Source of the DNA: PVC group bacterium
GTDB lineage: Bacteria > Verrucomicrobiota > Kiritimatiellia > CAIKKV01 > PXCX01
Assembly: GCA_003567575.1 (NCBI GenBank)
Contig: PWZG01000066.1
Location: 1-14,107 of the forward strand
Direction of reading: 5' to 3'
DNA length: 14,107 bases
Both the position numbers and the translations under genes were made by a program. Positions 7,601 through 14,107 of this stretch are shown here, piece by piece. Under the pieces are notes generated by a model. The model had not been told where the DNA came from. It worked only from the letters and a program-made list of their open reading frames with translations, and made no database searches. Each line of letters begins with the position of its first letter. Within the stretch, counting starts at the first letter, position 1.

Positions 7601-8484
7601 CGGAAATTTATCGTCAAACATCCGTGCCGGTCGGTCGGTATTCGAAGGTTTTCGATGTCGATATGGCGAACCCCGTCCACCCATTGATCGTCGTACTGAA
7701 TGCCGAAATGCGATGCCTGGCGGGCAAGCCGGACCGTTTCCGGTCCCAACGCGGGATACAGACGGATGGGTCCGATGGCTGCGACCAGAGGGGTACGCCG
7801 TATAATATTGTCCTGATCCGGCGTAGTATTGAAGAAACCCATCGAGACCGAGGAATGATCGCGCAGTGAATCGATCGGCGGCGTAATCGATTGGCCTTGC
7901 GGTAGGAAATGCCGGCCCTGTCCGCGTTCGATGAAAATACCGTGCCAGGCGGGAAGTTGCGCCGCGTCCGGAATATCGGCGGGTGTATCAACCAAATGGA
8001 TAAAGCAGCCAAGGATGGTAGGGCCTCGACTTATGGATTGCGCCAGTAAAACGTCGAAATCCGGGAAATCGGCGTTGCTATCCACTGGCGTCGGAATACC
8101 GGGCATGACTTGTTGCCACAGGGAGATTGCCCGGGCGGGCGACAAGCGATCAGGCTCGGGAAAACCGATATCGAAAACCAGAACAGCTGCGCCGGCGTCC
8201 CAGAGCCGGTCGGCGAGCTGGGCAACCAGAAAACGCGCCCACGGCCATTGCCCGATGTTTTCAAGGCTCTCGTCATCCAGATCGACGAGGACAACGCGAC
8301 CGCTTTGGGGCGCGACGGCGTGATGTGAGATGAGGGCGTCCTGGGCTTGCAAAACGACGGCATTGAGGAAACGCGGATTAAAAATGTATAGGATCGTGAA
8401 CAGCAGCAGGATAGCGCATCCGGTCATGATGATGGGCCATTGACGGACCTTCGGTGGTTCGACCGAATGAATCGCGCGCGTCAT
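4669..8484 (-). CDS. CHASE2-domain hybrid histidine kinase with two receivers and HPt
   Basis: Domains of this 1271-residue inner-membrane sensor in order: TM1 (17-35); periplasmic CHASE2 domain (about 40-360) with the family signature VVLVDLDDESLENIGQWPW at 64-82 and EPDRLSP at 110-116; three TM helices (about 365-388, 393-414, 420-441), the usual CHASE2 pattern; coiled coil (446-490); HisKA with His499 in SHEIRTPMN; HATPase (about 595-738) with N-box Asn616, G1 DTGIG (671-675) and G2 GGTGLGL (700-706); receiver 1 (757-880); receiver 2 (908-1028) with Asp914/915, Asp958, Thr993, Lys1015; HPt (about 1075-1180) with His1128 in AHAIKGSAANLG; and a helical tail. Receiver 1 keeps Asp813 and Lys866 but lacks the acidic pair (VLVAGMYTP) and is likely a pseudo-receiver. 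Residues 635-664 are a low-complexity insert in the ATPase. The gene starts 33 nt after the FecR gene, suggesting that the exported FecR protein and the CHASE2 sensor work together. The ribosome binding site is weak. Confidence 0.96.
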   Translation of the reverse strand: MTRAIHSVEPPKVRQWPIIMTGCAILLLFTILYIFNPRFLNAVVLQAQDALISHHAVAPQSGRVVLVDLDDESLENIGQWPWARFLVAQLADRLWDAGAAVLVFDIGFPEPDRLSPARAISLWQQVMPGIPTPVDSNADFPDFDVLLAQSISRGPTILGCFIHLVDTPADIPDAAQLPAWHGIFIERGQGRHFLPQGQSITPPIDSLRDHSSVSMGFFNTTPDQDNIIRRTPLVAAIGPIRLYPALGPETVRLARQASHFGIQYDDQWVDGVRHIDIENLRIPTDRHGCLTINFRSRRFPTLRAMDILSGNFDQFRVKDNIVVIGTSAIGLTDRFITPLDTEIAGMEIHATVIDNLLAGDIISAPYWMFFINLATLLLGGLLLILIVTHTRAMLSFPILIFALVYPVALSLFLLRRYQLVFIPAPLAIGWTLTFIGVIVMKYWQQEIIAQYDSRLRTVNRQLENEIEIRTEAEQAAQEARNAALRAAAAKSEFLANMSHEIRTPMNSVIGMSDLALRTDLDEKQRNYISKVRYSAHALLRLINDILDFSKLEAGKLHVEKTAVDLDGVMGDTIDLLSHQAFKKNIELILDCERAVPRAIIGDPLRLRQILINLAANAIKFTDRGHVCLRVSVAAASTDARAEKAASNGSEEKAAENGDTVAKSEMLFEIIDTGIGLSAEQQACLFQAFHQADASTTRKYGGTGLGLVISRNLIHAMGGAIAVTSQPGHGSNFHFRLPFTCQPADNEPVIDLPDSVRSRRVLVAGMYTPVTDIVARDCRDLGLRAETIASPFDAPDRLAAAQQAGDPYQLLLLDTSGMDDDTLVDRISAAPAADSEPLPVILVGFPDPEDGNIPPISKAGHVHFMAKPVKCTDLVSMLRVAWGYDPRPQRNLWQTEPPPAIAPDRLKNARILLVDDNPINREVATENMHAYGIHVESAVNGREAIEKAKTHPWNLILMDIQMPEVDGYEATRRIRDLEKTGQTPRPHTPILAMTANAMQEDQEKCRACGMNDYLVKPLDIKVFLSKLLQHIPHAEVPLPGYLADKPAATNTGPSAATDTTAGNTNHHDPVDPPHIPGADTAAGLRRVNGNFKLYRRLLADFATRHTNDPDRIRQAIKAKDHATARTIAHAIKGSAANLGLNTIQRLATGIDDNLLKNNAQAAAARIDPLADALLTFNQAIAIRRAAPRQNGLDETVPIVLPPDLRDTVRHFRDELRQGKVDALDMLASITDALRKAGVTPAALETVAQAAETYDFERAAERLDKIVDFKPEH

Positions 8485-8517
8485 AACGGGTAAGCGCCTT
8501 TCCGATGTCAGTTTCAG

Positions 8518-10227
8518 TTATTGGCGCCCTTGGAACAAATCCGCGCCGTATGCTCCGGTCACACGCGGTTGATTTACGCCGTGCTGGAATTCAAAGCCCC
8601 CGACGACACCATTAACATCGGGTTGGGTTCCGTGTTTGCCAACCAGTCGTCCGTCCACGCGGTTGACGGTGAGCGTATCAAGACCATGGGACGTGTTGCC
8701 AATGATCAGATAATAGGCGACGGATTCACCGTGCAACCTGTTTCCGTCACCGACGCTTCCCGTGGCATTAAAATCCAGGCGGCTGCCTTTTCCGGACAAC
8801 GAGAAGGCGCCTGACCATCCCGGTGCGGCATCGGCGCCGAAGCGGATACTGAAATCGACCGGCCCATGCATTGCGTGAGCGCTAGCGTCGGGCATGGTCA
8901 ACAAGGCGCCGGCACGTCCCGTACCGTACAGATGACGTTCGATGCTTCCGGCGACCAGATCCCTGACGGCGTCGTCGGACAGATACTGGCCCCGCTGATA
9001 CATCCCCTGAGGTTCAAAACTGGAGTATTCCCAGAATCCCCAGTCCCAGTTCATGCCGCTGGCGATCGAGCGCTCAAGCCGTTCGGGCGTTTCCGGCGCC
9101 GCGATGGGTGCCGGCGCCATGGCTGTTGGCGTTGGCTGCGCCGACGGTGGTAGTCGCGCGAAAGGCGGCGGCGCCGGCAGAACGGAGACGTGTTCGGTTT
9201 TCGGTTTCGTGATTGTGTCCCGGTCCATAACGTCCGATATTCTGGCGGGCGAATGGGCCGTTTCCAGCACCGGTACGGCAGGAGCGTAATCGGTGGCGAA
9301 ACCGGTCGTGGGCGGTGTGTCGATCGCGCCGAGCCGCAGTCGTATCGCGGGGGGGGTAATGGCCGGGGTGGTGGCGTTGATCAAACGGTTCAGTGTTTGC
9401 GCGCGAATGGTTCGTTCGCGATAGCGCCCGTCGGGCATCAGCAATATCTTGCGCCCGGCACGGGTAATCGACAGGTCGCGTGCGTCGCGCGTTCGGGACG
9501 CCGTGAATTCGATTTCGATTGCGCCGCCGTCCGGCAGTTCGACGATGTAAATGATCTCTTCCAAAGGCTGTACTTCGAAGAACAAGTCGCAACCGCGTAT
9601 TCCGATGACGGTTTTACCCGTTCGTATTTTAAAACGGTCGGGATTGACTTCGGTGATGCGTCCGGTAATGTTGCGAAAAACGCCGCGTACGAATTGCAAC
9701 ACTCCTTGGCCTTCTCCCGTTTGGGCGTCATAGACATATTCGTCGATAACCATGACGCTCTCTTGACCTTGTGATATCGTCGTGTCGTCGATCAGGAAAA
9801 TCTGCGCTTTGGCGCCCGCGCCGGTAACGATCTCGTCGCCGGCGTATACGGGAGCGCCCATTTCGAGAACCCGAACGGTATCGTCGATCCCGCGTGCCTC
9901 AACGGCGCCTTCAATGGCAATGATCCGTCCGATGGCAGATCGGGCGGCGACGGGTGCGACGACTGCCAGAAACAACAACGTCATGGCCAAGGCACGGGCG
10001 CGGCGCCACGTTGCGGATATACTTGAAAACGGTGGCGTGACGTTCCGGTTGCGGCAACGTTGGGTTGCCGTCGTCGCAGCGGTCGGCGCTCCCTGGAAAC
10101 CATGTAACCGCTTGATGTGATTCCGGGCGGGACCACGTTCTTGCGGGCCGTCGGATAAAAGCAAGGAATCCGCGCCGGATTCCAAATGGGCATGTCGAAT
10201 GCTTGCGTTTAATGGGTTAGAATTCAT
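8518..10227 (-). CDS. FecR-domain protein with TbpB-like C-terminal barrel, likely exported by the adjacent Slam-like porin
   Basis: ATG 10227 is chosen because GGAG lies 8 nt upstream and it overlaps the end of the Slam-like gene by 11 nt; the open frame upstream of it only shadows that gene. This gives 569 residues. A hydrophobic stretch at about 78-93 ending in ARS reads as a signal peptide, but 77 residues precede it, which is unusual; ATG 9984 (residue 82) is an alternative start without a ribosome binding site. Residues 97-241 are a FecR domain (GRIIAIEGAVEARG, VYAGDEIVTG, VRGVFRNITG, VIGIRGC). The usual Thr of GIRGT is Cys213. A Pro/Ala-rich linker (about 350-380) leads to residues 393-569, rich in Gly and alternating strands (DGRLVGKHG, GVVGGFEF, VTGAYGADL), like the C-terminal barrel of TbpB-type Slam cargo. 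There is no lipobox, so it may be released like hemophilin rather than anchored. No sigma-factor gene is adjacent, arguing against the classical FecR anti-sigma role. Confidence 0.85.
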   Translation of the reverse strand: MNSNPLNASIRHAHLESGADSLLLSDGPQERGPARNHIKRLHGFQGAPTAATTATQRCRNRNVTPPFSSISATWRRARALAMTLLFLAVVAPVAARSAIGRIIAIEGAVEARGIDDTVRVLEMGAPVYAGDEIVTGAGAKAQIFLIDDTTISQGQESVMVIDEYVYDAQTGEGQGVLQFVRGVFRNITGRITEVNPDRFKIRTGKTVIGIRGCDLFFEVQPLEEIIYIVELPDGGAIEIEFTASRTRDARDLSITRAGRKILLMPDGRYRERTIRAQTLNRLINATTPAITPPAIRLRLGAIDTPPTTGFATDYAPAVPVLETAHSPARISDVMDRDTITKPKTEHVSVLPAPPPFARLPPSAQPTPTAMAPAPIAAPETPERLERSIASGMNWDWGFWEYSSFEPQGMYQRGQYLSDDAVRDLVAGSIERHLYGTGRAGALLTMPDASAHAMHGPVDFSIRFGADAAPGWSGAFSLSGKGSRLDFNATGSVGDGNRLHGESVAYYLIIGNTSHGLDTLTVNRVDGRLVGKHGTQPDVNGVVGGFEFQHGVNQPRVTGAYGADLFQGRQ

Positions 10228-11608
10228 AACCGATGCTCCAGGTGGCGGTATACCGCGTGAAATCGTACAGGTCGAAAGAAGAATCGTTTTCCGTGTACTG
10301 GATGACGATATCGGTTCCCCATCGGGGTGTAAAAAAGTGTGCGATGCCGGTGGTGACGCCCCATTGCACGTCGCGTCGCGTTGCCGGCGCCAGTAGTTCG
10401 CGCTCGTCGTATTCGCGGTATCGCGCCGTGGCATCGGCAAAAAAATGCAGGCGTGGCGATTGCCATAGCGCCAGACGCAAGGCGGTTTCGATTTCGGTGT
10501 TGCTGTAGATGTCGGCATCGGCGAATTCGCGGCCCAGCCGGAATCCGATAGCGGCCCGGTGACGCGATCTGAACCCGAAATGTCGGATCAACTGTTCGTC
10601 GAAGGCGGCGAGAAAGCCGTCGCGTTCGGATCGGCCCGCGAAGTTGCGATGTTCGATGGTGGCTTTGCCGAACAGCGACCACTCGGGCGTATATCGGAAA
10701 TGGTGGGTTGGATAAAGACCCGTCAGCGTTGCCAGCGACGATTCACCCTGTTGAATGTGTTCGATGTTAAGCGGAACATGGACCGTATGCCGGTTGCGGT
10801 CGAAGCGCGGTCCGCCGCCGGCGCGCAGACCGGAGATATTGAAGTCGGAGGCATCGATCAGGCAGTTGGCATAGCCACGTACCTGGCCGTCGAAAGACAA
10901 GCCTTCGCGACGTGTGGCATCGTAGCGCGCGCGGAGCGTGAACGCGCCAAATCCGCCCCAGGCGGATTGCGGCGCACTCACCGGATCGACCCGCAGTTCG
11001 TCATAACGAATGCCGCCGATGGTTAATGGCGCGATGCCGACCGTTAGTGAACGGGGCCCGGAGTTTACGTTGCTGTCGTAAAGAACGCCGGTTTCGATGT
11101 GGCGATGAAATCGCCATCCCGGTTTGTTACGCTTGATATCACGCAAATACGCATAAATCGTGTCGCGTACCGTTTGCGGCGGATCATGATCGAGTACTTG
11201 GTTAAACTGTTGTCGTGCCTGTTCCCATTGGCCGATCAAATAATAGGCTCTGGCCAGTTCGAGCCGGGCGCGATGGTTGGTGGGGTGCATCGATAAAACA
11301 CGCTCGAAGGCAAGGATGCCGAGGGATGGACGACCACGCTCGATCGCGAGCAGGCCAAAGGCGAAGTTAACGTCTTCGTCGGCGGGATATTCGCGTAACA
11401 GGTCGGCCAGCGTGCTGTAGGCGCCCGCTATATCGCCCTGTTCGCGTGCCCCAAACGCCGCTTGGAATCGGTTGTCGCGTGCTGCCAGGGAACGTAGAAC
11501 ACTCGTTTCCGAATCGGTTGTCGTGGCGGACAGGTATGCCGTGGCGGACAACCATGCCGTCAAACAGAGACACACAATTTTACGATTTGGCATATGTCGG
11601 CGCTCCAT
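10217..11608 (-). CDS. Slam/DUF560-like outer-membrane translocator (TPR plus beta-barrel)
   Basis: This protein (463 residues from ATG 11608) has a signal peptide (basic MPNRK at 6-10, hydrophobic to about 28), TPR helices at about 46-142, and from about 165 a beta-barrel of alternating aromatic strands. It ends in Phe (SIGYEF), the signal read by the BAM machinery. The stretch RLELARAYY...ARQQFNQVL..DPP at 115-144, and then GVLYDSNVNSGP at 174-185, match the way Slam proteins (surface lipoprotein assembly modifier, type 11 secretion) join TPRs to the barrel. Such proteins move TbpB-like or hemophilin-like cargo through the outer membrane. The next gene encodes a protein with such a barrel domain, its likely cargo. 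ATG 11608 has TAAGG 8 nt upstream; ATG 11593 has GGAG 9 nt upstream and is equally possible. It begins 10 nt after the beta-helix gene. A plain TPR-porin without transport function cannot be excluded. Confidence 0.85.
   Translation of the reverse strand: MERRHMPNRKIVCLCLTAWLSATAYLSATTTDSETSVLRSLAARDNRFQAAFGAREQGDIAGAYSTLADLLREYPADEDVNFAFGLLAIERGRPSLGILAFERVLSMHPTNHRARLELARAYYLIGQWEQARQQFNQVLDHDPPQTVRDTIYAYLRDIKRNKPGWRFHRHIETGVLYDSNVNSGPRSLTVGIAPLTIGGIRYDELRVDPVSAPQSAWGGFGAFTLRARYDATRREGLSFDGQVRGYANCLIDASDFNISGLRAGGGPRFDRNRHTVHVPLNIEHIQQGESSLATLTGLYPTHHFRYTPEWSLFGKATIEHRNFAGRSERDGFLAAFDEQLIRHFGFRSRHRAAIGFRLGREFADADIYSNTEIETALRLALWQSPRLHFFADATARYREYDERELLAPATRRDVQWGVTTGIAHFFTPRWGTDIVIQYTENDSSFDLYDFTRYTATWSIGYEF
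10236..10239 (-). promoter_or_regulatory. Ribosome binding site deciding the FecR gene start
   Basis: GGAG on the minus strand lies 8 nt upstream of ATG 10227 and within the last codons of the Slam-like gene. It favours a start that overlaps the upstream stop codon, consistent with translational coupling of porin and cargo. Confidence 0.65.
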
Positions 11609-11618
11609 ATTCAGAACC

Positions 11619-14107
11619 TTATTCGGATGTTGCGATGCGTTGTGCCCGAATGCGGAAGTAACCTTGCGATTCAGGCGCCATCGGGTGGTTCACGGTAAGG
11701 ACGTTAGATTGCGGTGTCATGTTGGAAAATCCTGGAACCGGCTCCCATGCGCCGGTCCGCGGATCGTCGGTGGTCTCCAGGGTATAACGCCAGCCGGATC
11801 GCACCGGCCAGCGTGTCACGAGGCTCAAGGTTGCATCGTGATCGCCTGCCGTGATGCGCGTCGTCATAATGCTGTGGCTGACGGCGCCAATATCGTCGAA
11901 TCCGAACTCGTATTCCTCGCCGGCCGGTGACCGTGACGCTTCGACGGTATTGCCATAGGCGCCCATGTTAATGCGGCCCCCATTCGGTAGCGGTTCGTTC
12001 ATATAAACGAATGTCGGATCGCCGGCATCAATGCAGGGACTGTCTGTCGCATCGTGTGTCCAGACCGCCGCCCCCGATTCCCGGCGACCTGCGGTTGATT
12101 GCAAGTGATAATCGTGAATTTGATAGGGCCGATTGTCGCCAAACCGTGCCGCAACATCCGCTACAATCGAAAGGGATGTTGCATCGTTGGCCACGATCAG
12201 GTATTGTTGCGCATGGTCCGTGTCCGGTTGCACGAATTTGCCGCGTAACGCATTCGTTGGCCAGTTTGCCGCGGTGTCGGTCAGGAGGGTATGTGCGATG
12301 TCGGCCCCTTCGAATAAGGCGATTATCGCGGTCCAAGTCCCGCTGTCGCCGCCCGCAAACAACGGGTCAAGATCCAGGTTGCCGCCGCCATCATTTATGC
12401 CTCCGTCAACCATCCCGCCGTCGTAGCCGCCGCGAATATTACTGTATAGGATCGTGCCGGCGCCTGGCGAATTGCTTAACTCCGCACCCGCGGGAGCTTG
12501 ATTATTCCAGAGAATACAACTGTTAATATACATTTCGGCCTTATTGGCAAACAGCGCGCCGCCGGACAGCGCGGCGGCATTACCGGCAAAAGTACAGCTT
12601 TCAAACCGGGGTGACCCTTCGAAAGTGTAGATCGCTCCACCATGATCGCTGCTGTTGCCGGCGAAAACGCTGTTGCGCACCGTTGGCGCGGACGCGAAAT
12701 TGCATATTGCGCCGCCGCGAAATTCGGATGAATTACCGGCGAACGTGCAACCTCGGATGGTCGGCGCGGCGCCGGCGCCGTTGTAGACGGCGCCGCCCCA
12801 GAAGCCCGCCGTATTGTTTTCGAATGCACAATTTTCAATCGCGGGTGACGCGCCGATATTGGCCATGCCGCCGCCCCGATGGGCGGCATGGTTGTTGGCA
12901 AAAACGCAATTGCGTACTATGGGCGCCGTTTTGTAGTTCAGCATGCCGCCGCCGTCGGGTATGGGACCATCAGCGCGTCCACCTTGGATCAGAAAACCGT
13001 CAAAAATAACATTGTCGGCGCCGGTAACCACGTGATAAACGTGGTTGTCGCCGCTTGACGGAATGCCGCTTTCCCCATACCAACCATACCATAGATTGTC
13101 AGGATCGATTGACCCGCTGAGAATGGTTCGGTTGACGTTCCAATCACGTTGATCTATTGAAAATTCCCAGCCGGCGAAGCCTCCATATAAATCAATGCCG
13201 TCCCGTAATTGGAATGTGGCCGCAAGGTCGGTCGGATCCATGGTTGGTTGATAACGACCGGCGGCCACCCATATCTCGAAGCCTTCACCGTTCTCGGCTG
13301 CGCTGAGCGCGTCCTGAAGGTCGGTAAACGCATCCATCCATGACTCGCCCGTACCGGCGCCGGTCGCATGGCCGTCGACAAAGATCACGCCGGCGGGGAA
13401 GACTATCTCAAACAGGGCCGTGACCTCGATGTCTGTCGTTACATTGGTGTCCGTGCGGGGATTGTCGAGACGTCCGTCGCTCCATTCGGAAAAACGATAT
13501 CCATCTTCAGACCGGGCGAAGACCGCCGTGCCGTCTTCGCCCTCGATAACCATCTGCTCCGTTACACCATCGATACTGCCGCCGATCGCGGCGGCGTAAT
13601 CCAGATTGAAAATTCCACGTACATTGAACGTATTGGTCACCGCGCCGGCTGGATACCGGTTGGCGTCGCCGGTTTGCGATGCGGCGATCGTTACCGTCCC
13701 GGCGCCGCTGAACGAGAGCCGGTTATCCGCGTCGATATCGGCCGGCCCGCTGACGACCTCGAAACCGACGGGTAATCCGCTTGATGCGGTGGCCGTCAAT
13801 GCGATTGTTGCCGTGGCGACCTGGTCGCCGATGGGTTCGAAGACGATGGTCTGCGATGCCTTATCGACGATCAGTGTTCCGGTGGTCTGTCCCTGGTAGA
13901 CGAGATCGGTGACCGTGCCGGTTACCGCGTAACTGCCCGCCGCGATCGGCGCGACCGTCAATCCATCGTAGGTCAACGCCACCACCAGATCCGGCGGATC
14001 GGTCACGGCATCGACGGTTTTGGGATTGCCATCATAAACCTGTAGCAAATCCAGTAAATCAACCGCGGCCACCGCCTTGGTAACATTGAACGTATTGGTC
14101 ACCGCGC
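11619..14107 (-). CDS. Large secreted repeat protein: MBG/Ig-like, WSDG and right-handed beta-helix modules (5' end missing)
   Basis: The frame is open to the right edge, so the N-terminus lies outside. Counting the codon that begins at 14102 as residue 1: 10-81 is an MBG-type Ig-like module (VYDGNPKTV, GSYAVTGTV); 82-161 is a second Ig-like module (SQTIVFEPIGDQ, ATASSGLP, SGPADI, GTVTIAASQTGDANRYPAG); 172-231 is a WSDG (InlB-B/Listeria-Bacteroides-like) repeat; 238-330 leads into a Pmp-type beta-helix (FQLRDGIDLYGGFAGWE, TILSGSI); 360-585 has about six turns with N-C-x-F and GGA motifs; 589-673 is an inserted module (LLTDTAANWPTNALRGKF); 686-722 is SPCIDAGDP and NMGAYGNT; 740-827 is a C-terminal strand-rich domain. 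No PEP-CTERM or LPXTG anchor is visible. The family makes extracellular or surface proteins, often adhesins or glycan binders. It is the first visible gene of the operon, ending 10 nt before the Slam-like gene. Confidence 0.9.
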   Translation of the reverse strand, partial: AVTNTFNVTKAVAAVDLLDLLQVYDGNPKTVDAVTDPPDLVVALTYDGLTVAPIAAGSYAVTGTVTDLVYQGQTTGTLIVDKASQTIVFEPIGDQVATATIALTATASSGLPVGFEVVSGPADIDADNRLSFSGAGTVTIAASQTGDANRYPAGAVTNTFNVRGIFNLDYAAAIGGSIDGVTEQMVIEGEDGTAVFARSEDGYRFSEWSDGRLDNPRTDTNVTTDIEVTALFEIVFPAGVIFVDGHATGAGTGESWMDAFTDLQDALSAAENGEGFEIWVAAGRYQPTMDPTDLAATFQLRDGIDLYGGFAGWEFSIDQRDWNVNRTILSGSIDPDNLWYGWYGESGIPSSGDNHVYHVVTGADNVIFDGFLIQGGRADGPIPDGGGMLNYKTAPIVRNCVFANNHAAHRGGGMANIGASPAIENCAFENNTAGFWGGAVYNGAGAAPTIRGCTFAGNSSEFRGGAICNFASAPTVRNSVFAGNSSDHGGAIYTFEGSPRFESCTFAGNAAALSGGALFANKAEMYINSCILWNNQAPAGAELSNSPGAGTILYSNIRGGYDGGMVDGGINDGGGNLDLDPLFAGGDSGTWTAIIALFEGADIAHTLLTDTAANWPTNALRGKFVQPDTDHAQQYLIVANDATSLSIVADVAARFGDNRPYQIHDYHLQSTAGRRESGAAVWTHDATDSPCIDAGDPTFVYMNEPLPNGGRINMGAYGNTVEASRSPAGEEYEFGFDDIGAVSHSIMTTRITAGDHDATLSLVTRWPVRSGWRYTLETTDDPRTGAWEPVPGFSNMTPQSNVLTVNHPMAPESQGYFRIRAQRIATSE
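12348..13025 (-). repeat. Coding repeats of the right-handed beta-helix (about six turns)
   Basis: Each turn is about 23-28 residues and carries variants of a core such as PTIRGCTFAGNSS followed by GGAIYN. Clear cores are VRNCVF, IENCAF, IRGCTF, VRNSVF, FESCTF and INSCIL. This is the Pmp/PbH1 pattern of stacked parallel beta-helix rungs. The DNA copies are diverged, so the repeat is old and under protein-level selection. Confidence 0.85.
13621..13645. repeat. 25-bp exact DNA repeat inside the secreted-protein gene, copy 1
   Basis: Identical to 14083-14107, 462 bp (154 codons) away and in the same frame. It encodes AVTNTFNV at the end of an Ig-like module. The second copy reaches the window edge and may continue, which suggests a tandem array of MBG plus Ig-like units upstream. 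Confidence 0.9.
14083..14107. repeat. 25-bp exact DNA repeat inside the secreted-protein gene, copy 2 (runs to window edge)
   Basis: Matches 13621-13645 base for base to the last base of the window. Sequence beyond the edge would show the true unit length and copy number. Confidence 0.9.

Noticed and set aside
8485..8517. Internal promoter or terminator between the FecR and CHASE2 kinase genes
   Set aside because: The 33-nt gap has no hairpin with T-run and no convincing promoter boxes.
9190..9774. 194-codon plus-strand open frame opposite the FecR gene
   Set aside because: It is antisense to the FecR domain, with no ribosome binding site or motif support.
10228..10518. Upstream extension of the FecR reading frame to a 666-residue protein
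   Set aside because: It lies wholly within the Slam-like gene in another frame and has no ribosome binding site; its translation is low in hydrophobic order and reads as a shadow.
12348..13025. Regularly spaced repeats considered as a CRISPR array
   Set aside because: The repeats are diverged at DNA level, in frame, and encode beta-helix turns; no identical repeats with unique spacers are seen.

Overview
The window looks like part of a Gram-negative bacterial chromosome of moderately high GC. Two things suggest the PVC group (Kiritimatiellota, Verrucomicrobiota or a relative): the large secreted protein has MBG, WSDG and right-handed beta-helix modules with the C-terminal wording common there, and the one non-coding gap holds a repeat-like hairpin element. 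This placement is an inference; no rRNA or marker gene is present.

Layout. Positions 1-1104 (+) hold the 3' part of an ABC exporter half-transporter whose nucleotide site is degenerate (Asp for the catalytic Glu, Gln for the H-loop His). Positions 1105-1404 are non-coding and contain a 12-bp tandem duplication, a large imperfect hairpin, and a rho-independent terminator that acts on the minus strand. From 1405 to the right edge all seven genes lie on the minus strand with gaps of at most 44 nt or small overlaps, so they look like one operon transcribed right to left and ending at that terminator. In transcription order they are: a large Ig-like/beta-helix secreted protein (start outside the window); a TPR plus outer-membrane barrel protein of the Slam/DUF560 (type 11 secretion) type; a FecR-domain protein with a TbpB-like C-terminal barrel; a 1271-residue CHASE2 hybrid histidine kinase with two receiver modules and an HPt; a second, soluble receiver-histidine kinase; a membrane-anchored coiled-coil protein of unknown function; and a cation diffusion facilitator with an Asn-Asp-Asp-Asp metal site typical of manganese exporters.

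How they may work together. The Slam-like porin overlaps the FecR gene by 11 nt, and the FecR protein ends in the kind of domain Slam systems export. The next gene encodes a kinase whose sensor domain (CHASE2) faces the periplasm. The simplest reading is an envelope sensing module: a FecR/beta-barrel protein is exported or displayed through its own outer-membrane translocator and reports to the CHASE2 kinase, which feeds a phosphorelay (kinase, receiver, HPt and possibly the second receiver-kinase). No DNA-binding output gene or ECF sigma factor lies in the window, so the output is unknown. This cluster is the most interesting content of the window.
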